This document shows, piece after piece, positions 15,577 through 25,650 of a stretch of DNA of 64,000 bases. Origin of the DNA: an uncultured Bacteroides sp. GTDB taxonomy: Bacteria; Bacteroidota; Bacteroidia; Bacteroidales; Bacteroidaceae. The translations under genes were made by a program, and so were the position numbers. The stretch covers positions 2,170,001-2,234,000 of the forward strand of contig NZ_OY782186.1 of NCBI RefSeq assembly GCF_963677685.1. Reading direction: 5' to 3'. The notes under the pieces were generated by a model. It made no database searches. It saw nothing but the letters and a program-made list of their open reading frames with translations, and was not told where the DNA came from. Position 1 is the first letter of the stretch; each line of letters opens with the position of its first letter.

Positions 15577-17088
15577 ATGATCAAATTATATAGCAAAGAT
15601 GTTATATCAATCTATGATAGAGTGAAGCGAGATGCTCTGAAATTTTTCATGAGTGAAAAATATATAACGTCTTTACACAGTGTCAAAGTGGTCTCTCAAT
15701 TAGGTTATTTTATAAATCACATATTCACAGACTTAGAGCTCGAAAATTTATTGGAACAAATATCACTTCGATTGTTGAAAAAAGATAACAGAAAAACAAC
15801 TCAAAAAAAAATTGTTTTAATAGACTCTTTTACATTACCTAACAGAGGACTTACTCAGCAATATTTGCGTGCGTTGATATCAATGAATATTGAATTTCTC
15901 TTTATTGCAGAAGGTTATAACGACTCATCTAAAAGCATTTTTGAAGAGATAGAACAAAGTGAGTTTGGTAATTTGTATTTAGTTCCAGATGGGGGTATTA
16001 AAGAAAAAATAACATATATATATGATCATATTTTTGAGTTTAGTCCAAGTGATATATTAGCTCATATTTATCCAAATAGTGTTGAGGTCATTATTGCATT
16101 ATACGCATTTCCAGATGTGAATAAGTTCAATATTAATCTAACTGATCATGCTTTTTGGATTGGTTCAAAATGTTTTGATTATACATTAGAGTTTAGAAAT
16201 TATGGATGTTCGCTTTCTTTACATAGAAGGGGGTTTAAAAAGGAGCAGATAATACTAAATCCATATTATCCCATTATTGCTAATAGTCATTTTAGAGGTT
16301 TGCCCAATGTGTATCAAAATAAAACAGTAATATTAACAGGAGGGAGTTATTATAAAATGTTGAATAAAGAAAATACATTTTTTACTCTTTTGAAAAATAT
16401 CGTTGAAAATAATCAGGATGTAATTGTTCTGATTGCAGGTAGCGGCAGTTTTTCAGAACAGAAATATATTACTAATTTTATATATAAAAATAACTTAGAA
16501 GATTCTTTGATATTATTAGGTGATCGTTCTGATATTGATAAAGTTTTTGAATTTTGTGATATTTATGTTGGTACTTATCCATTTGGAGGTGGATTAATGA
16601 CTCAATATGCTGCTACCAAAGGAAAGCCAATTGTTTCTTTAATAAAATCAGAGAATAGAAATAGTCTTGAAGAGTTAGTTTTTGGTGCTTCCCAACCAAC
16701 TGTTCAAATATCTTTCTTTGATGAAAAATTGTTGATGAAAGAAATTACTAAATTAATAATTGATGTAAATTATAGAAGAGAACAAGGAGATAAATTGAAA
16801 GAGAATATGACCACAGCACAAATATTTAATGCTCGTTTCTCCGATATTATTAATCTAAAGAAAAAAATACCTATAAATTTTCAGAATGTGGATATAATGG
16901 AAGAACATCTTTTTTCTTTAGAAACTATAAATGTTTCAAATGATCTTTTTGGCTTTTTTTTATATAAATATTTTAAGATACATCTTTTTTATATATCACC
17001 CAAAATTGCAATAAAGTATTTCCCCCCAGTAATGCGTCTTATCTTTTACAAAGTTAAACAAATTTTAATATCAGAATTAAAGCATTAG
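15577..17088 (+). CDS. Glycosyltransferase, GT-B fold, distant family
   Basis: A 503-residue soluble protein. The C-terminal half looks like a GT-B donor domain: a strand-turn ILTGGSYYKML, then VIVLIAGSGSFSEQKYI, LILLGDRSDIDKVFEFCDIY and a loop YPFGGGLMTQYAATKGKPIV, which corresponds to the donor-binding loop of GT4-like enzymes. The N-terminal third has no match I know; FTLPNRGLTQQYLRALISM may belong to the acceptor domain. The position just after wzx in a row of transferases suggests it adds one sugar of the repeat unit. The sugar is unknown, and the CAZy family is uncertain. Confidence 0.65.
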   Translation: MIKLYSKDVISIYDRVKRDALKFFMSEKYITSLHSVKVVSQLGYFINHIFTDLELENLLEQISLRLLKKDNRKTTQKKIVLIDSFTLPNRGLTQQYLRALISMNIEFLFIAEGYNDSSKSIFEEIEQSEFGNLYLVPDGGIKEKITYIYDHIFEFSPSDILAHIYPNSVEVIIALYAFPDVNKFNINLTDHAFWIGSKCFDYTLEFRNYGCSLSLHRRGFKKEQIILNPYYPIIANSHFRGLPNVYQNKTVILTGGSYYKMLNKENTFFTLLKNIVENNQDVIVLIAGSGSFSEQKYITNFIYKNNLEDSLILLGDRSDIDKVFEFCDIYVGTYPFGGGLMTQYAATKGKPIVSLIKSENRNSLEELVFGASQPTVQISFFDEKLLMKEITKLIIDVNYRREQGDKLKENMTTAQIFNARFSDIINLKKKIPINFQNVDIMEEHLFSLETINVSNDLFGFFLYKYFKIHLFYISPKIAIKYFPPVMRLIFYKVKQILISELKH

Positions 17089-17166
17089 TGTTTTTTTAGA
17101 ACTTTTAAATATTACCTTTAAATATATTTGTTTGGTAATTTTAGTTAATATTATAATAATTGTATT

Positions 17167-17781
17167 ATGAAAAAAAGCTTTCTCTTTATCAAATTAGGTG
17201 AATGCTTAGCGGCCCTATATTTCTTAATAGAGACAAAGAAAAAAATTACGAATTATATTTATTCTGGATATTATAAAGCTTTACTGGGAGTTAGTGATAA
17301 GTCTTTTTACATTGAAGCTCCTTGCAGAGTTATTCTAGGCTATAAATATATTAAAATAGGAAAGAATTTCTTTTGTAGATCAGGTCTAAGAATGGAAGTA
17401 ATGAGAGTATTACCAGATATAGAGCCGAAGTTGTTCATTGGAAATAATGTGCAATTTAATGATAATATACACATAGGATGCGTCAATTCCATAATAATAT
17501 CTAATGGTGTCTTAGTTGCAAGTAATGTATATATAACAGATCATTTTCATGGTACTATTAGTGCAGAAGAGTTAGATATTGAGCCTAAATCTAGAAAAAT
17601 ACATTCTAAAGGTAAAGTATATATAGGAGAAAATGTGTGGATTGGAGAAAATGTAACGATTCTTCCTGATGTAAAGATAGGGCGAAATGTTATAGTCGGA
17701 GCTAACTCCGTTGTCACTCATAGTTTCCCTGATAGCTGTATTATAGCTGGAGTTCCGGCTAAAATAATTAAACAATATTGA
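17167..17781 (+). CDS. Sugar O-acetyltransferase with left-handed beta-helix (hexapeptide repeat)
   Basis: A 204-residue member of the CysE/LacA/WbbJ superfamily. Hexapeptide repeats are visible from about residue 90 on: IHIGCVNSIIISNGVLVASN, then VYIGENVWIGENVTILPDV and KIGRNVIVGANSVV, ending with the family terminus FPDSCIIAGVPAKIIKQY. The probable catalytic histidine is in YITDHFHGT. It would transfer an acetyl (or similar acyl) group from acyl-CoA to a sugar of the repeat unit. The following glycosyltransferase starts on the very next base, so the two are translationally coupled. Confidence 0.85.
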   Translation: MKKSFLFIKLGECLAALYFLIETKKKITNYIYSGYYKALLGVSDKSFYIEAPCRVILGYKYIKIGKNFFCRSGLRMEVMRVLPDIEPKLFIGNNVQFNDNIHIGCVNSIIISNGVLVASNVYITDHFHGTISAEELDIEPKSRKIHSKGKVYIGENVWIGENVTILPDVKIGRNVIVGANSVVTHSFPDSCIIAGVPAKIIKQY

Positions 17782-18675
17782 ATGGATATATCAATTATTA
17801 TAGTAAATTATAAAACATATAGACTAACTTCTGACTGTGTTAAGTCTATATATAAAAAGTCTAATAATGTTAGTTTTGAAGTTATTATTATTGATAATAA
17901 TTCTGATGAATATGAACTAAATTTATTACCATCAAAATATCCTAACCTTAGATTAGTACTATTAAATGAAAATATAGGTTTTGGGCGAGCAAATAATTTT
18001 GGAGCGAAGTTAGCAATAGGGAAATATTTGTTTTTTTTGAATTCTGACACCTATTTTCTAAACAATGCATTAAAATATTATTTTGACTTTTTTCAAATAA
18101 ATTGTGACAAATTGAAAATTGGTGTGCTAGGCAGCATACTCAAAGATGAATCATTGGATGAAACTGGCTCATTTGGTCCTTTACCCCAGCCTATCAAATT
18201 TCTTCTTTTTTCATTAGGCTTTTATAATAAAAATACTAAAATTAGTCGACGACAAATGAAATCTTTATGCAATAATTCATATTTTGAAGTGGGTTATGTT
18301 ACTGGAGCAAATATGTTTATACTTAAAGATACTTTTAATCTTGTTGAAGGTTTTGACGAAAATATCTTTATGTATTATGAAGAATCTGATTTACAATTTA
18401 GGCTTAAAATGAACAGTTATAATAATTATATTATTAAAGGTCCTGAAATAGTTCATTTAGAAGGAAAAAGCTTTAGTGCTGGCATTATAAATAATAATAA
18501 AAGATTAATGATTGAAAAAAGTCGATTTTATTATTTCAACAAAAATTCAAATATATTTATTTATGTACTTTTTAGGATAATATATTTATTTATTCGTGTA
18601 ATTACTATTTTAGACTTTCGTTATTCTTTGAAAGATAGAAAAGAATATTTAAAAATGTTGTTAAAATTTAAATGA
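17782..18675 (+). CDS. Glycosyltransferase family 2 (rhamnosyltransferase-like)
   Basis: A 297-residue GT-A enzyme. It begins MDISIIIVNYKTYRLTSDCV, has the nucleotide-binding IIIDNNSDE (Asp38) and the metal-binding LFFLNSDTYF (Ser88-Asp89). NENIGFGRANNFGAK and DENIFMYYEESDLQFRLK are typical of the GT2 subgroup that includes WbbL/RfbF-like rhamnosyltransferases. It probably adds one sugar of the repeat unit in the cytoplasm; the donor is unknown. A hydrophobic C-terminal stretch (IFIYVLFRIIYLFIRVITIL) suggests membrane association. It starts immediately after the acetyltransferase stop. Confidence 0.85.
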   Translation: MDISIIIVNYKTYRLTSDCVKSIYKKSNNVSFEVIIIDNNSDEYELNLLPSKYPNLRLVLLNENIGFGRANNFGAKLAIGKYLFFLNSDTYFLNNALKYYFDFFQINCDKLKIGVLGSILKDESLDETGSFGPLPQPIKFLLFSLGFYNKNTKISRRQMKSLCNNSYFEVGYVTGANMFILKDTFNLVEGFDENIFMYYEESDLQFRLKMNSYNNYIIKGPEIVHLEGKSFSAGIINNNKRLMIEKSRFYYFNKNSNIFIYVLFRIIYLFIRVITILDFRYSLKDRKEYLKMLLKFK

Positions 18676-18679
18676 TTTT

Positions 18680-19681
18680 ATGAAAATAGCTATAGTCGGT
18701 TCACGTTCTTTGGATTCATTAGAATTTAATTTAAACGAAGCTTTTAATTTTAATAAATATGAAAGTAGAATATTTGATATATATGAAAAAAATATATTTA
18801 AAAATAAGTTTATATATCAATTTGATACTTTGGGCAGAAAATTTTTCAACGTTTATGATCGTTTAGTTTTCAAACATCTTGCATCTAAAATTATTGATTA
18901 TAATCCTGATCTAATTATTTGTGTTTATCGCTTTATTCATCCTGATTTTGTTAAAAACATGAAAAGATTAAAATATAAAGTGATACATATAAATCCTGAT
19001 GCATTGACAACATTTGAGTATCAGCAAGTTTTTGCTTCACCCTATGATGCTTATTTTACTAAAGATCCATATATCTTTTCATTTATGCGCAGCAAAATGA
19101 ATTTGAATGTTAAAATATACAGTGAGGCTTTTAATATGAGATTGCACATAAAGCCTGATGTTGATAAATTCTCATTTGAGAACGAAGTAAATATTGATGT
19201 GATGACTTATGGAACTATTTATCCTTATCGTGCTAAGATGTTGAAATATTTAATAGATAATGGAGTTAACTTAAAAATATTTGGTACTAAGCCTAATCGT
19301 TTTTTTGATAATAGTCTAACTGGTGCTTTTCAGAATAAATATATTGTAGGTGCAGAGAAATCTCGTCTTTTGTATGGTAGTAAAATTATTTTTAATCAAA
19401 TGCATTATGCAGAGATTGAATCTGTAAATAATCGTTTTTTCGAAGCAAATGGGTCTGGTGCTTTTCAGTTATGCGATTATAAACCTATTTTAAAACAGTT
19501 ACTACCTATAGATCCAGAGTTAGTAAGTTTTGTATCAATAGATGATGGGATTGATAAAATTAATTATTATTTGAAACATCCTAAAGAGAGACTTGAATTG
19601 GCAACTCAAATATATAATCATACTTTAGCGAATTATACTTATGATCATTTAATCCGTTTTATACTAAAAAATATAGATTAA
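18680..19681 (+). CDS. CgeB-like glycosyltransferase
   Basis: A 333-residue GT-B type protein resembling the CgeB/DUF3880 group. The N-terminal part has MKIAIVGSRSLDSLEFNLNE and a DLIICVYRFIHPDF strand. The C-terminal part has INIDVMTYGTIYPYR-like donor-domain entry (nt ~19190), SKIIFNQMHYAEIESVNNRF, and FFEANGSGAFQLCDYKPIL, which is the characteristic E-xxGSGaf motif of this family. It probably transfers one sugar of the repeat unit. The substrate is unknown. It starts 4 nt after the preceding transferase and is followed by a 69-nt gap before wzy. Confidence 0.75.
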   Translation: MKIAIVGSRSLDSLEFNLNEAFNFNKYESRIFDIYEKNIFKNKFIYQFDTLGRKFFNVYDRLVFKHLASKIIDYNPDLIICVYRFIHPDFVKNMKRLKYKVIHINPDALTTFEYQQVFASPYDAYFTKDPYIFSFMRSKMNLNVKIYSEAFNMRLHIKPDVDKFSFENEVNIDVMTYGTIYPYRAKMLKYLIDNGVNLKIFGTKPNRFFDNSLTGAFQNKYIVGAEKSRLLYGSKIIFNQMHYAEIESVNNRFFEANGSGAFQLCDYKPILKQLLPIDPELVSFVSIDDGIDKINYYLKHPKERLELATQIYNHTLANYTYDHLIRFILKNID

Positions 19682-19750
19682 ATTCATAGATTTTAAAAGA
19701 AACAATAAATGCAATATAAGCTTAATAAAAGATTTAATATTTAACTTTAT

Positions 19751-20857
19751 ATGTATATTTTTACTGATCTATTATTATTGCTCTTTACTTTTTTAAACCA
19801 TTTTTCTAAAAATAGAAAGCTGATTTCTTTATGCTTCTTTATTGCATTTATATGGTTGCTTTTTCATGACGGATTTAGATGGGAAACAGGAACTGACTGG
19901 CTTAGTTATTACCCTCATTTTATGCATTGTTTGGATAATGCAACTATGCCGGAATTAGCTTATCAAAAACTTTGCGAATTAATCCGAAGTATATCTTCAA
20001 ATTATTCTATATTTCTAATAATACATGCTTCTATCATTTATCTACTATTCTTCGACAGCATATCTCGTTATTCATGTAATAAGTTTCTCTCTCTCTTTTT
20101 ATTTTATTGTATGATGTTACCTTATTTAGGTATGAATCGTCAATACATATCATTGGCTATAATAGTTTTTAGTTTTAAGTTTATTATAGATAGAAAGCGA
20201 TTTTATGCTATCGTTTTATTTATAATAGCACTGTTATTTCATTATTCTGTAATTATATGTATTCCTATATTGTTTTTAAATATTAAACTTAATAATAGAT
20301 TCTATATTTATGCGTTTATTTTTGCAATGATAATAAATCAGATGAAAGTATTTAATAGCATACCTTCAAGTATGTTTTTGTTTTTGGGAGATGATATAGC
20401 TAAAAAGGCATATGAATATATGTCTCTAACAGATTATGCAGGAAATATCTCTATTCTATTTTATTTGTTAGGAATTTCTAAACGACTTATATTTGTTGCA
20501 ATTATAATGAAATACAGAAAAGTCTTGGAAAGTAAAACTCCATATTTTAATTTATTTTTAAATTTGTATTTTATCGGAGTTGTCTTCTATATATTATTTT
20601 ATAATTCCATATTTCAAATATTAGTTTCTCGAGGGCTTTTGTATTACAATATTGTAGAAATTTTTTTATTTCCGCTTTTGGTGTCATGCTTTGCTGGAAA
20701 ATACAACAAAATTTTATATATTACTCTAATTGTTATGTATGGAATAACAAATCAAATTAAAGGTCTGGATAGTTATGTTAGACCTGGATATGATGATTGT
20801 TTTCGACCTTATAAAGGTTTATTTATTAATACTAATGTTAAGCGAACAATGAATTAA
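19751..20857 (+). CDS. wzy: Polysaccharide polymerase Wzy (EpsG-like)
   Basis: A 368-residue protein with about ten hydrophobic segments and almost no conserved sequence outside the EpsG-type signature HDGFRWETGTDWLSYYPHF near residues 38-56. It would polymerise the flipped undecaprenyl-linked repeat units on the periplasmic face. The call rests on topology, this signature and position among transferases with a Wzx upstream. No other membrane protein in the operon could be the polymerase. Very AT-rich. Confidence 0.78.
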   Translation: MYIFTDLLLLLFTFLNHFSKNRKLISLCFFIAFIWLLFHDGFRWETGTDWLSYYPHFMHCLDNATMPELAYQKLCELIRSISSNYSIFLIIHASIIYLLFFDSISRYSCNKFLSLFLFYCMMLPYLGMNRQYISLAIIVFSFKFIIDRKRFYAIVLFIIALLFHYSVIICIPILFLNIKLNNRFYIYAFIFAMIINQMKVFNSIPSSMFLFLGDDIAKKAYEYMSLTDYAGNISILFYLLGISKRLIFVAIIMKYRKVLESKTPYFNLFLNLYFIGVVFYILFYNSIFQILVSRGLLYYNIVEIFLFPLLVSCFAGKYNKILYITLIVMYGITNQIKGLDSYVRPGYDDCFRPYKGLFINTNVKRTMN

Positions 20858-20863
20858 TAACTT

Positions 20864-21850
20864 ATGGAAATTTGCTATTTTGAAAGAAATGAAAAGGCTG
20901 GGATTAGCATTAAAAATGTTTTTCTAATACTAAAGAATCGTTTTAAGAGAAATTATAGTATATCAGAATACAATGTTCCGTGTTTTAGAATAACTCCAAT
21001 AAATATATTAAAAAATATATTTTATGTTTATCGAAAGAGGAATAGAGGTGCAATAAATCACATAACAGGTGATATTCATTATTGCATATTAGGTCTATTG
21101 GGTTGTAGAAATATATTAACGATCCATGACTTAGGAATCATTGATAATAATACTGGAGTTAAAAGGAAAATTATTCGTTTTTTTTGGTACTCTTTACCAG
21201 TAAAATTATCATCATCAGTAACATGTATATCCGAAACAACAAAAAATAGGCTAATTTCTGAAATTAAATGTAATCCTAATAAAATTTATGTAATTTATAA
21301 TCCTATTAATCCTATTTATAAGTTTACTTATAAGCCTTTTGCGAAATCGCCCAATATTTTGCATATTGGTACTCGATCCAATAAAAATTTATTTAGAGTT
21401 ATAGAGGCTATAAAAGGAATAGAATGTTCTCTTTCTATTATTGGAGATTTAGATGAAAAGTATGTAGCCAGTTTAAAAAAATATCATATCAAATATAAAA
21501 ATAAGTCTGATATATCTAACGATGAAATGCTAGAAGAATATATAAATTGCGATATTGTAAGTTTCCCGTCAACATACGAAGGATTTGGTCTACCAATAAT
21601 TGAAGGCCAGGCTGTAGGGCGTGTTGTCTTAACATCACATATAGAACCCATGCTTGAAATAGCTAATAACGCTGCTTATTTTGTTGATCCATATAATGTA
21701 GAATCAATTAGAGATGGTTTTCTGAATATAATCAATAACGAGGCTCTTCGATGCGATTTGATAAATAAAGGGATAATAAATGTTAAACGTTTTAGTTTAT
21801 CCAATATTTCCAATCAATATAGTGTCTTATATCAGAAAATATTTATCTGA
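20864..21850 (+). CDS. Glycosyltransferase family 4
   Basis: A 328-residue GT-B enzyme with the retaining GT4 E-x7-E motif: Glu239 and Glu247 in STYEGFGLPIIEGQAVG. The acceptor domain shows NILTIHDLGIID and SSVTCISETTKNRL, and the donor domain opens with SPNILHIGTRSNKNL, all common in mannosyl- or glucosyl-transferases of bacterial polysaccharides. It begins 6 nt after wzy. It adds one sugar of the repeat unit; the sugar is not predictable by eye. The protein is a paralogue of the next gene in overall plan. Confidence 0.85.
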   Translation: MEICYFERNEKAGISIKNVFLILKNRFKRNYSISEYNVPCFRITPINILKNIFYVYRKRNRGAINHITGDIHYCILGLLGCRNILTIHDLGIIDNNTGVKRKIIRFFWYSLPVKLSSSVTCISETTKNRLISEIKCNPNKIYVIYNPINPIYKFTYKPFAKSPNILHIGTRSNKNLFRVIEAIKGIECSLSIIGDLDEKYVASLKKYHIKYKNKSDISNDEMLEEYINCDIVSFPSTYEGFGLPIIEGQAVGRVVLTSHIEPMLEIANNAAYFVDPYNVESIRDGFLNIINNEALRCDLINKGIINVKRFSLSNISNQYSVLYQKIFI

Positions 21851-21881
21851 TGCTTGAATAAACTAATTAGAGAATAATATA

Positions 21882-22949
21882 ATGAATATATATCTAGATA
21901 ATATAATATATTTATTGCAAAAAGGAGGAGGTATTTCTGTTGTTTGGACTGAGTTATTAAAACGTTTGTTAAAGACAAATAATCTGAATCTGAATTTTAT
22001 TGATTACAAGACTCAAAATATTTGGAGAAATCAGCTAAATATTCCTTCTAAGGCAATTGTCTCTCCTAAGAAAAAACACTTTGCCGAGCGTTATAAAAAT
22101 ATAGAAATAAACAAAAAAAACAGGTTCATTTTTCATTCGTCTTATTATCGGTATTGTTCCAACAAAAATGCTATAAATATAACTACTGTACATGATTTTA
22201 CATATGAAATTTGTAAGAAGGGATTAAAGAAAATGCTCCATTCGTATCAAAAAGGCAAAGCTCTTAAAAAGTCTAACATCATAATATGCATTTCTGAAAA
22301 TACAAAAAAGGATTTAATTCATTTTTATCCTAATATCGATAGAACTAAATTAAGAGTGGTCTATAATGGAGTATCTGATGATTATTATTTATTAGAATCA
22401 TTAGAATTGATCGAGTTCCCTTTTCCTATTTATAGTTATATAATTTTTGTGGGTTCAAGAGATAAATATAAAAACTTTGAACTTTCAGCTAGAGCTGTAG
22501 CAAAATCTAAATATAATTTGGTTATTGTTGGACCTTCATTAACTTATAATGAGAAAAAATTACTTGACTCCATTTTCAATGGGACTAATAAATACAAATC
22601 ACTTGGAAGAGTTTCGAATATAAGGTTAAATGAATTGTATAATGGAGCATTTGCTCTGTTATATCCTTCAATTTATGAAGGATTTGGCATTCCAGTAATT
22701 GAGGCTCAAAGAGCAGGCTGTCCTGTAATTGCATATAATGCTTCTTCCATTCCTGAAATAATAGGAGATGTGACATTATTGCTTAATGAACTATCTATTG
22801 ATTCTATATTAAAACACCTAGTCTTACTTGAGAACAATAAGACTAGGATTAGTATAATCGAAAAGGGAATACAAAATGCTAAACGTTTTACTTGGGATAA
22901 AATGTATATTCAAATACTAAGTATATATCAAGAAGCTTGGGAGTGTTAA
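21882..22949 (+). CDS. Glycosyltransferase family 4
   Basis: A 355-residue GT-B protein. The N-terminal YLLQKGGGISVVWTELLKR is the substrate loop often seen in GT4 enzymes; TTVHDFTYEI and SNIIICISENTKKDL follow. The E-x7-E pair is Glu266 and Glu274 in SIYEGFGIPVIEAQRAG. It should be a retaining cytoplasmic transferase acting on the lipid-linked repeat unit. The donor and acceptor are unknown. It is separated by 31 nt from the preceding GT4, with the same AT-rich composition. Confidence 0.85.
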   Translation: MNIYLDNIIYLLQKGGGISVVWTELLKRLLKTNNLNLNFIDYKTQNIWRNQLNIPSKAIVSPKKKHFAERYKNIEINKKNRFIFHSSYYRYCSNKNAINITTVHDFTYEICKKGLKKMLHSYQKGKALKKSNIIICISENTKKDLIHFYPNIDRTKLRVVYNGVSDDYYLLESLELIEFPFPIYSYIIFVGSRDKYKNFELSARAVAKSKYNLVIVGPSLTYNEKKLLDSIFNGTNKYKSLGRVSNIRLNELYNGAFALLYPSIYEGFGIPVIEAQRAGCPVIAYNASSIPEIIGDVTLLLNELSIDSILKHLVLLENNKTRISIIEKGIQNAKRFTWDKMYIQILSIYQEAWEC

Positions 22950-23001
22950 TATCTTGTACTAGGGCTATAAAAAAACATGCTAAAATATAAATAATATTGT
23001 T

Positions 23002-23757
23002 ATGAAATTTTCAATAGTAACAGTAACATATAATAGTGAACAGACTCTTAAAGATACTATTGATTCTGTACTTCAACAAAAATATGAAGATATTGAGTAT
23101 ATTTTAGTAGATGGATTATCTAAGGATAAAACGATAGATATAATAAAAGAGTATGAGCCAAAATTTAATGGCAAAATGAGGTGGATATCTGAAAAAGATA
23201 ATGGTCTCTATGATGCTATGAATAAAGGGTTTGAAATGGCTACGGGAGATATTATCGGTATCATAAATTCGGATGATGTATTGAGTGATTCTGAAGCTAT
23301 TTCAAAAGTTGTATCGTATTTTAATAAATATAATACGGATTGCATTTATGCTGATCTATATTATGTTTCTCAATATAATCTCAACAATATAATCCGGCAT
23401 TGGAGGACAGGATTTCCCCGGAAATTTGCTAAAGGATGGCATCCTGCTCATCCTACATTTTATGTAAAAAAAGAGGTGTATCGAAAATATGGAACCTTTG
23501 ATTTGAATTATAAATTAGCTGCTGACTTTGAATTGATGTTGAGACTTATTGAAAAGCATCACATCTCTTTAACATATTTACCTGAACCTCTTGTTAGGAT
23601 GAGACTTGGAGGAGCTACAAGTAAAAATCTTAATAATATATTAAAGGGCAATATGGAATGTCTGAGAGCATTTAAAAAAAATAAGATTCCTGTTTCTATT
23701 CTTTATCCTTTCTATAGAATTCTACCTAAATTTATGCAATTTATTCATAGACAATGA
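23002..23757 (+). CDS. Glycosyltransferase family 2 (WcaA-like)
   Basis: A 251-residue GT-A enzyme: MKFSIVTVTYNSEQTLKDTI at the start, IEYILVDGLSKDKT with Asp37, the diagnostic SEKDNGLYDAMNKGFEMATG, and the metal site IINSDDVLSD (Asp91-Asp92). These are typical of the small GT2 transferases that add an early sugar to the undecaprenyl-linked chain. Because it is the transferase closest to the WecA-like initiating enzyme, it may add the second sugar; this is positional reasoning only. Its stop overlaps the start of the next gene by 4 nt. Confidence 0.87.
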   Translation: MKFSIVTVTYNSEQTLKDTIDSVLQQKYEDIEYILVDGLSKDKTIDIIKEYEPKFNGKMRWISEKDNGLYDAMNKGFEMATGDIIGIINSDDVLSDSEAISKVVSYFNKYNTDCIYADLYYVSQYNLNNIIRHWRTGFPRKFAKGWHPAHPTFYVKKEVYRKYGTFDLNYKLAADFELMLRLIEKHHISLTYLPEPLVRMRLGGATSKNLNNILKGNMECLRAFKKNKIPVSILYPFYRILPKFMQFIHRQ

Positions 23758-24650
23758 AATTATTATTCACGGGAGCATCTGGCTTTTTAGGGAAAAACAT
23801 ATATCCTATCCTAAAAGATATGTATGATATTACAACGGTAGGACTTACTGTCGGTGATAATTATCAAGTTAATATTTCGTCTGAAATACCAGATTTCTCA
23901 GAAACATATGATATTATATTGCATGCAGCAGGAAAGGCGCACTCTGTACCAAAAACGGATGCTGAGAAAAAACTGTTTTTTAATGTAAACTTACAAGGTA
24001 CGAAGAATTTATGTACGGCTTTTGAAAAAAGTGGTATACCCAAAGTATTTATATTCATAAGTACGGTAGCTGTTTATGGTTGTGAATTTGGAGAGGGAAT
24101 TACGGAAGAACACCCTTTAAATGGAACTACTCCTTATGCAGTAAGTAAACGTATGGCGGAAGAATTTCTAACTGATTGGTGCAATAAGCATCATGTCATA
24201 CTTAGCATTATTCGTCCTTCTTTAATTGCAGGCCCTAATGCTCCTGGAAATCTAGGCGCAATGGTGAATGGAATAAAAACAGGTAAATATTTAAGTATAG
24301 CAGGTGGAAGAGCTCGAAAAAGCGTGCTAATGGTGCAGGATATAGCTAATTTAATTCCTCTATTGGTAGAGAAAGGGGGAACATATAATGTTTGTGATAG
24401 TGATCATCCATCATTTGGGGAATTAGAAGGAGTTATATGTAAACAATTAGGAAAATCTAAACCATCATCTATTCCTTATTGGGTGGCAAAAAGTATGGCT
24501 CTTGTTGGTGATTGTTTAGGATCTAAAGCTCCTATCAATTCTTTAAAGTTAAGTAAGATAACGGAATCACTGACTTTCAATAATGAAAAAGCAATACGTG
24601 AATTAGGTTGGAGACCTATGCGCGTATTAGATAACTATAAAATTGAATAA
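23754..24650 (+). CDS. NAD-dependent epimerase/dehydratase (extended SDR), WbpV-like
   Basis: A 298-residue extended short-chain dehydrogenase. The Rossmann glycine motif is TGASGFLGKNI at the N-terminus; the catalytic set is Ser/Thr in FISTVAVYG and Tyr-x3-Lys in TPYAVSKRMAEE. Such proteins next to a WecA-like gene often reduce or epimerise the UDP-N-acetyl sugar used for initiation, for example UDP-QuiNAc or UDP-FucNAc formation. The specific reaction is not established. It overlaps the preceding GT2 by 4 nt and is followed after 14 nt by the WecA-like gene. Confidence 0.8.
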   Translation: MKLLFTGASGFLGKNIYPILKDMYDITTVGLTVGDNYQVNISSEIPDFSETYDIILHAAGKAHSVPKTDAEKKLFFNVNLQGTKNLCTAFEKSGIPKVFIFISTVAVYGCEFGEGITEEHPLNGTTPYAVSKRMAEEFLTDWCNKHHVILSIIRPSLIAGPNAPGNLGAMVNGIKTGKYLSIAGGRARKSVLMVQDIANLIPLLVEKGGTYNVCDSDHPSFGELEGVICKQLGKSKPSSIPYWVAKSMALVGDCLGSKAPINSLKLSKITESLTFNNEKAIRELGWRPMRVLDNYKIE

Positions 24651-24664
24651 CTAAAACCCCATAT

Positions 24665-25612
24665 ATGCATTATTTCCTCATTTTTGTTCTGCTATTCTTG
24701 TCTGAACTTTTATATTTTAAAATAGCCAACAAGTTTAATATCATTGATAAACCGAACGAAAGGAGCTCGCATACTCGGATAACATTGAGAGGTGGTGGAG
24801 TGATATTCTACTTCGGGGCATTGGCATATTTCTTCTTTGAGGGTTTGGCTTATCCTTGGTTTATGCTAGGGCTGACATTAATCACTTTTATTAGCTTTGT
24901 GGATGATGTGCGACCGGCTTCAAGAGGTATAAGGTTGTTGTTCCATTTTACAGCTTTGGCTCTGATGTTTTATGAATGGGGGCTATTCTCGCTTTCATGG
25001 TGGACGTTGATAGTGGCGTTAATTCTCTGCACGGCAATAATAAATGCATATAACTTTATGGACGGTATCAATGGCATAACGGGGGGATATTCGTTAGTGG
25101 TATTTATAGCTCTGGCTTATATCAATGTGGCAATGGTGCCGTTTGTGGATAGTGAAATGATATACATGGTGATGGCTGCTGTATTTGTATTCAACTATTT
25201 TAATTTCCGCAAAAAGGCTAAATGTTTTGCGGGGGATGTGGGATCGGTGAGTGTCGCGTTTATTATCTTATTTCTGATAGGACGATTGATAATTGTTACA
25301 GGGGATTTTAGTTATATTGTGCTTCTGGCTGTATATGGTACGGATACGGTGCTAACGGTGATTCATCGCTTGATGCTTCACGAGAACATTAGTTTACCGC
25401 ATCGGAAGCATTTATATCAGATAATGGCTAATGAATTAAGGATACCGCATGTAGTGGTGTCTGTAGTATATATGTTAATACAGGCTGTGATCATCATCGG
25501 CTTCTTTGTGCTGAAAGAATATGGATATTGGTATTTGCTCACTATATTGTTGCTGCTTAGCGCATCGTATGTAGGATTTATGAGGAGATACTTCAAACTT
25601 TGCGGTAAGTAG
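24665..25612 (+). CDS. Initiating sugar-1-phosphate transferase (WecA/MraY family, polyprenyl-phosphate)
   Basis: A 315-residue membrane protein of the polyprenyl-phosphate N-acetylhexosamine-1-phosphate transferase family. Motifs in order: NIIDKPNERSSHTR, the metal-binding FVDDVRPASRG, NAYNFMDGINGITGGY, CFAGDVGSVSVAF, and the histidine-rich HENISLPHRKHLYQ, all as in WecA/WbpL. It starts the repeat unit by linking an N-acetyl amino sugar phosphate to undecaprenyl phosphate. The gene is richer in GC than the operon before it, as expected for the conserved end of Bacteroides capsule loci. The flanking SDRs probably make its UDP-sugar donor. Confidence 0.9.
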   Translation: MHYFLIFVLLFLSELLYFKIANKFNIIDKPNERSSHTRITLRGGGVIFYFGALAYFFFEGLAYPWFMLGLTLITFISFVDDVRPASRGIRLLFHFTALALMFYEWGLFSLSWWTLIVALILCTAIINAYNFMDGINGITGGYSLVVFIALAYINVAMVPFVDSEMIYMVMAAVFVFNYFNFRKKAKCFAGDVGSVSVAFIILFLIGRLIIVTGDFSYIVLLAVYGTDTVLTVIHRLMLHENISLPHRKHLYQIMANELRIPHVVVSVVYMLIQAVIIIGFFVLKEYGYWYLLTILLLLSASYVGFMRRYFKLCGK

Positions 25613-25650
25613 ATTTCTGCTTTCAAAAACAACTAAAACAAACTATTCGA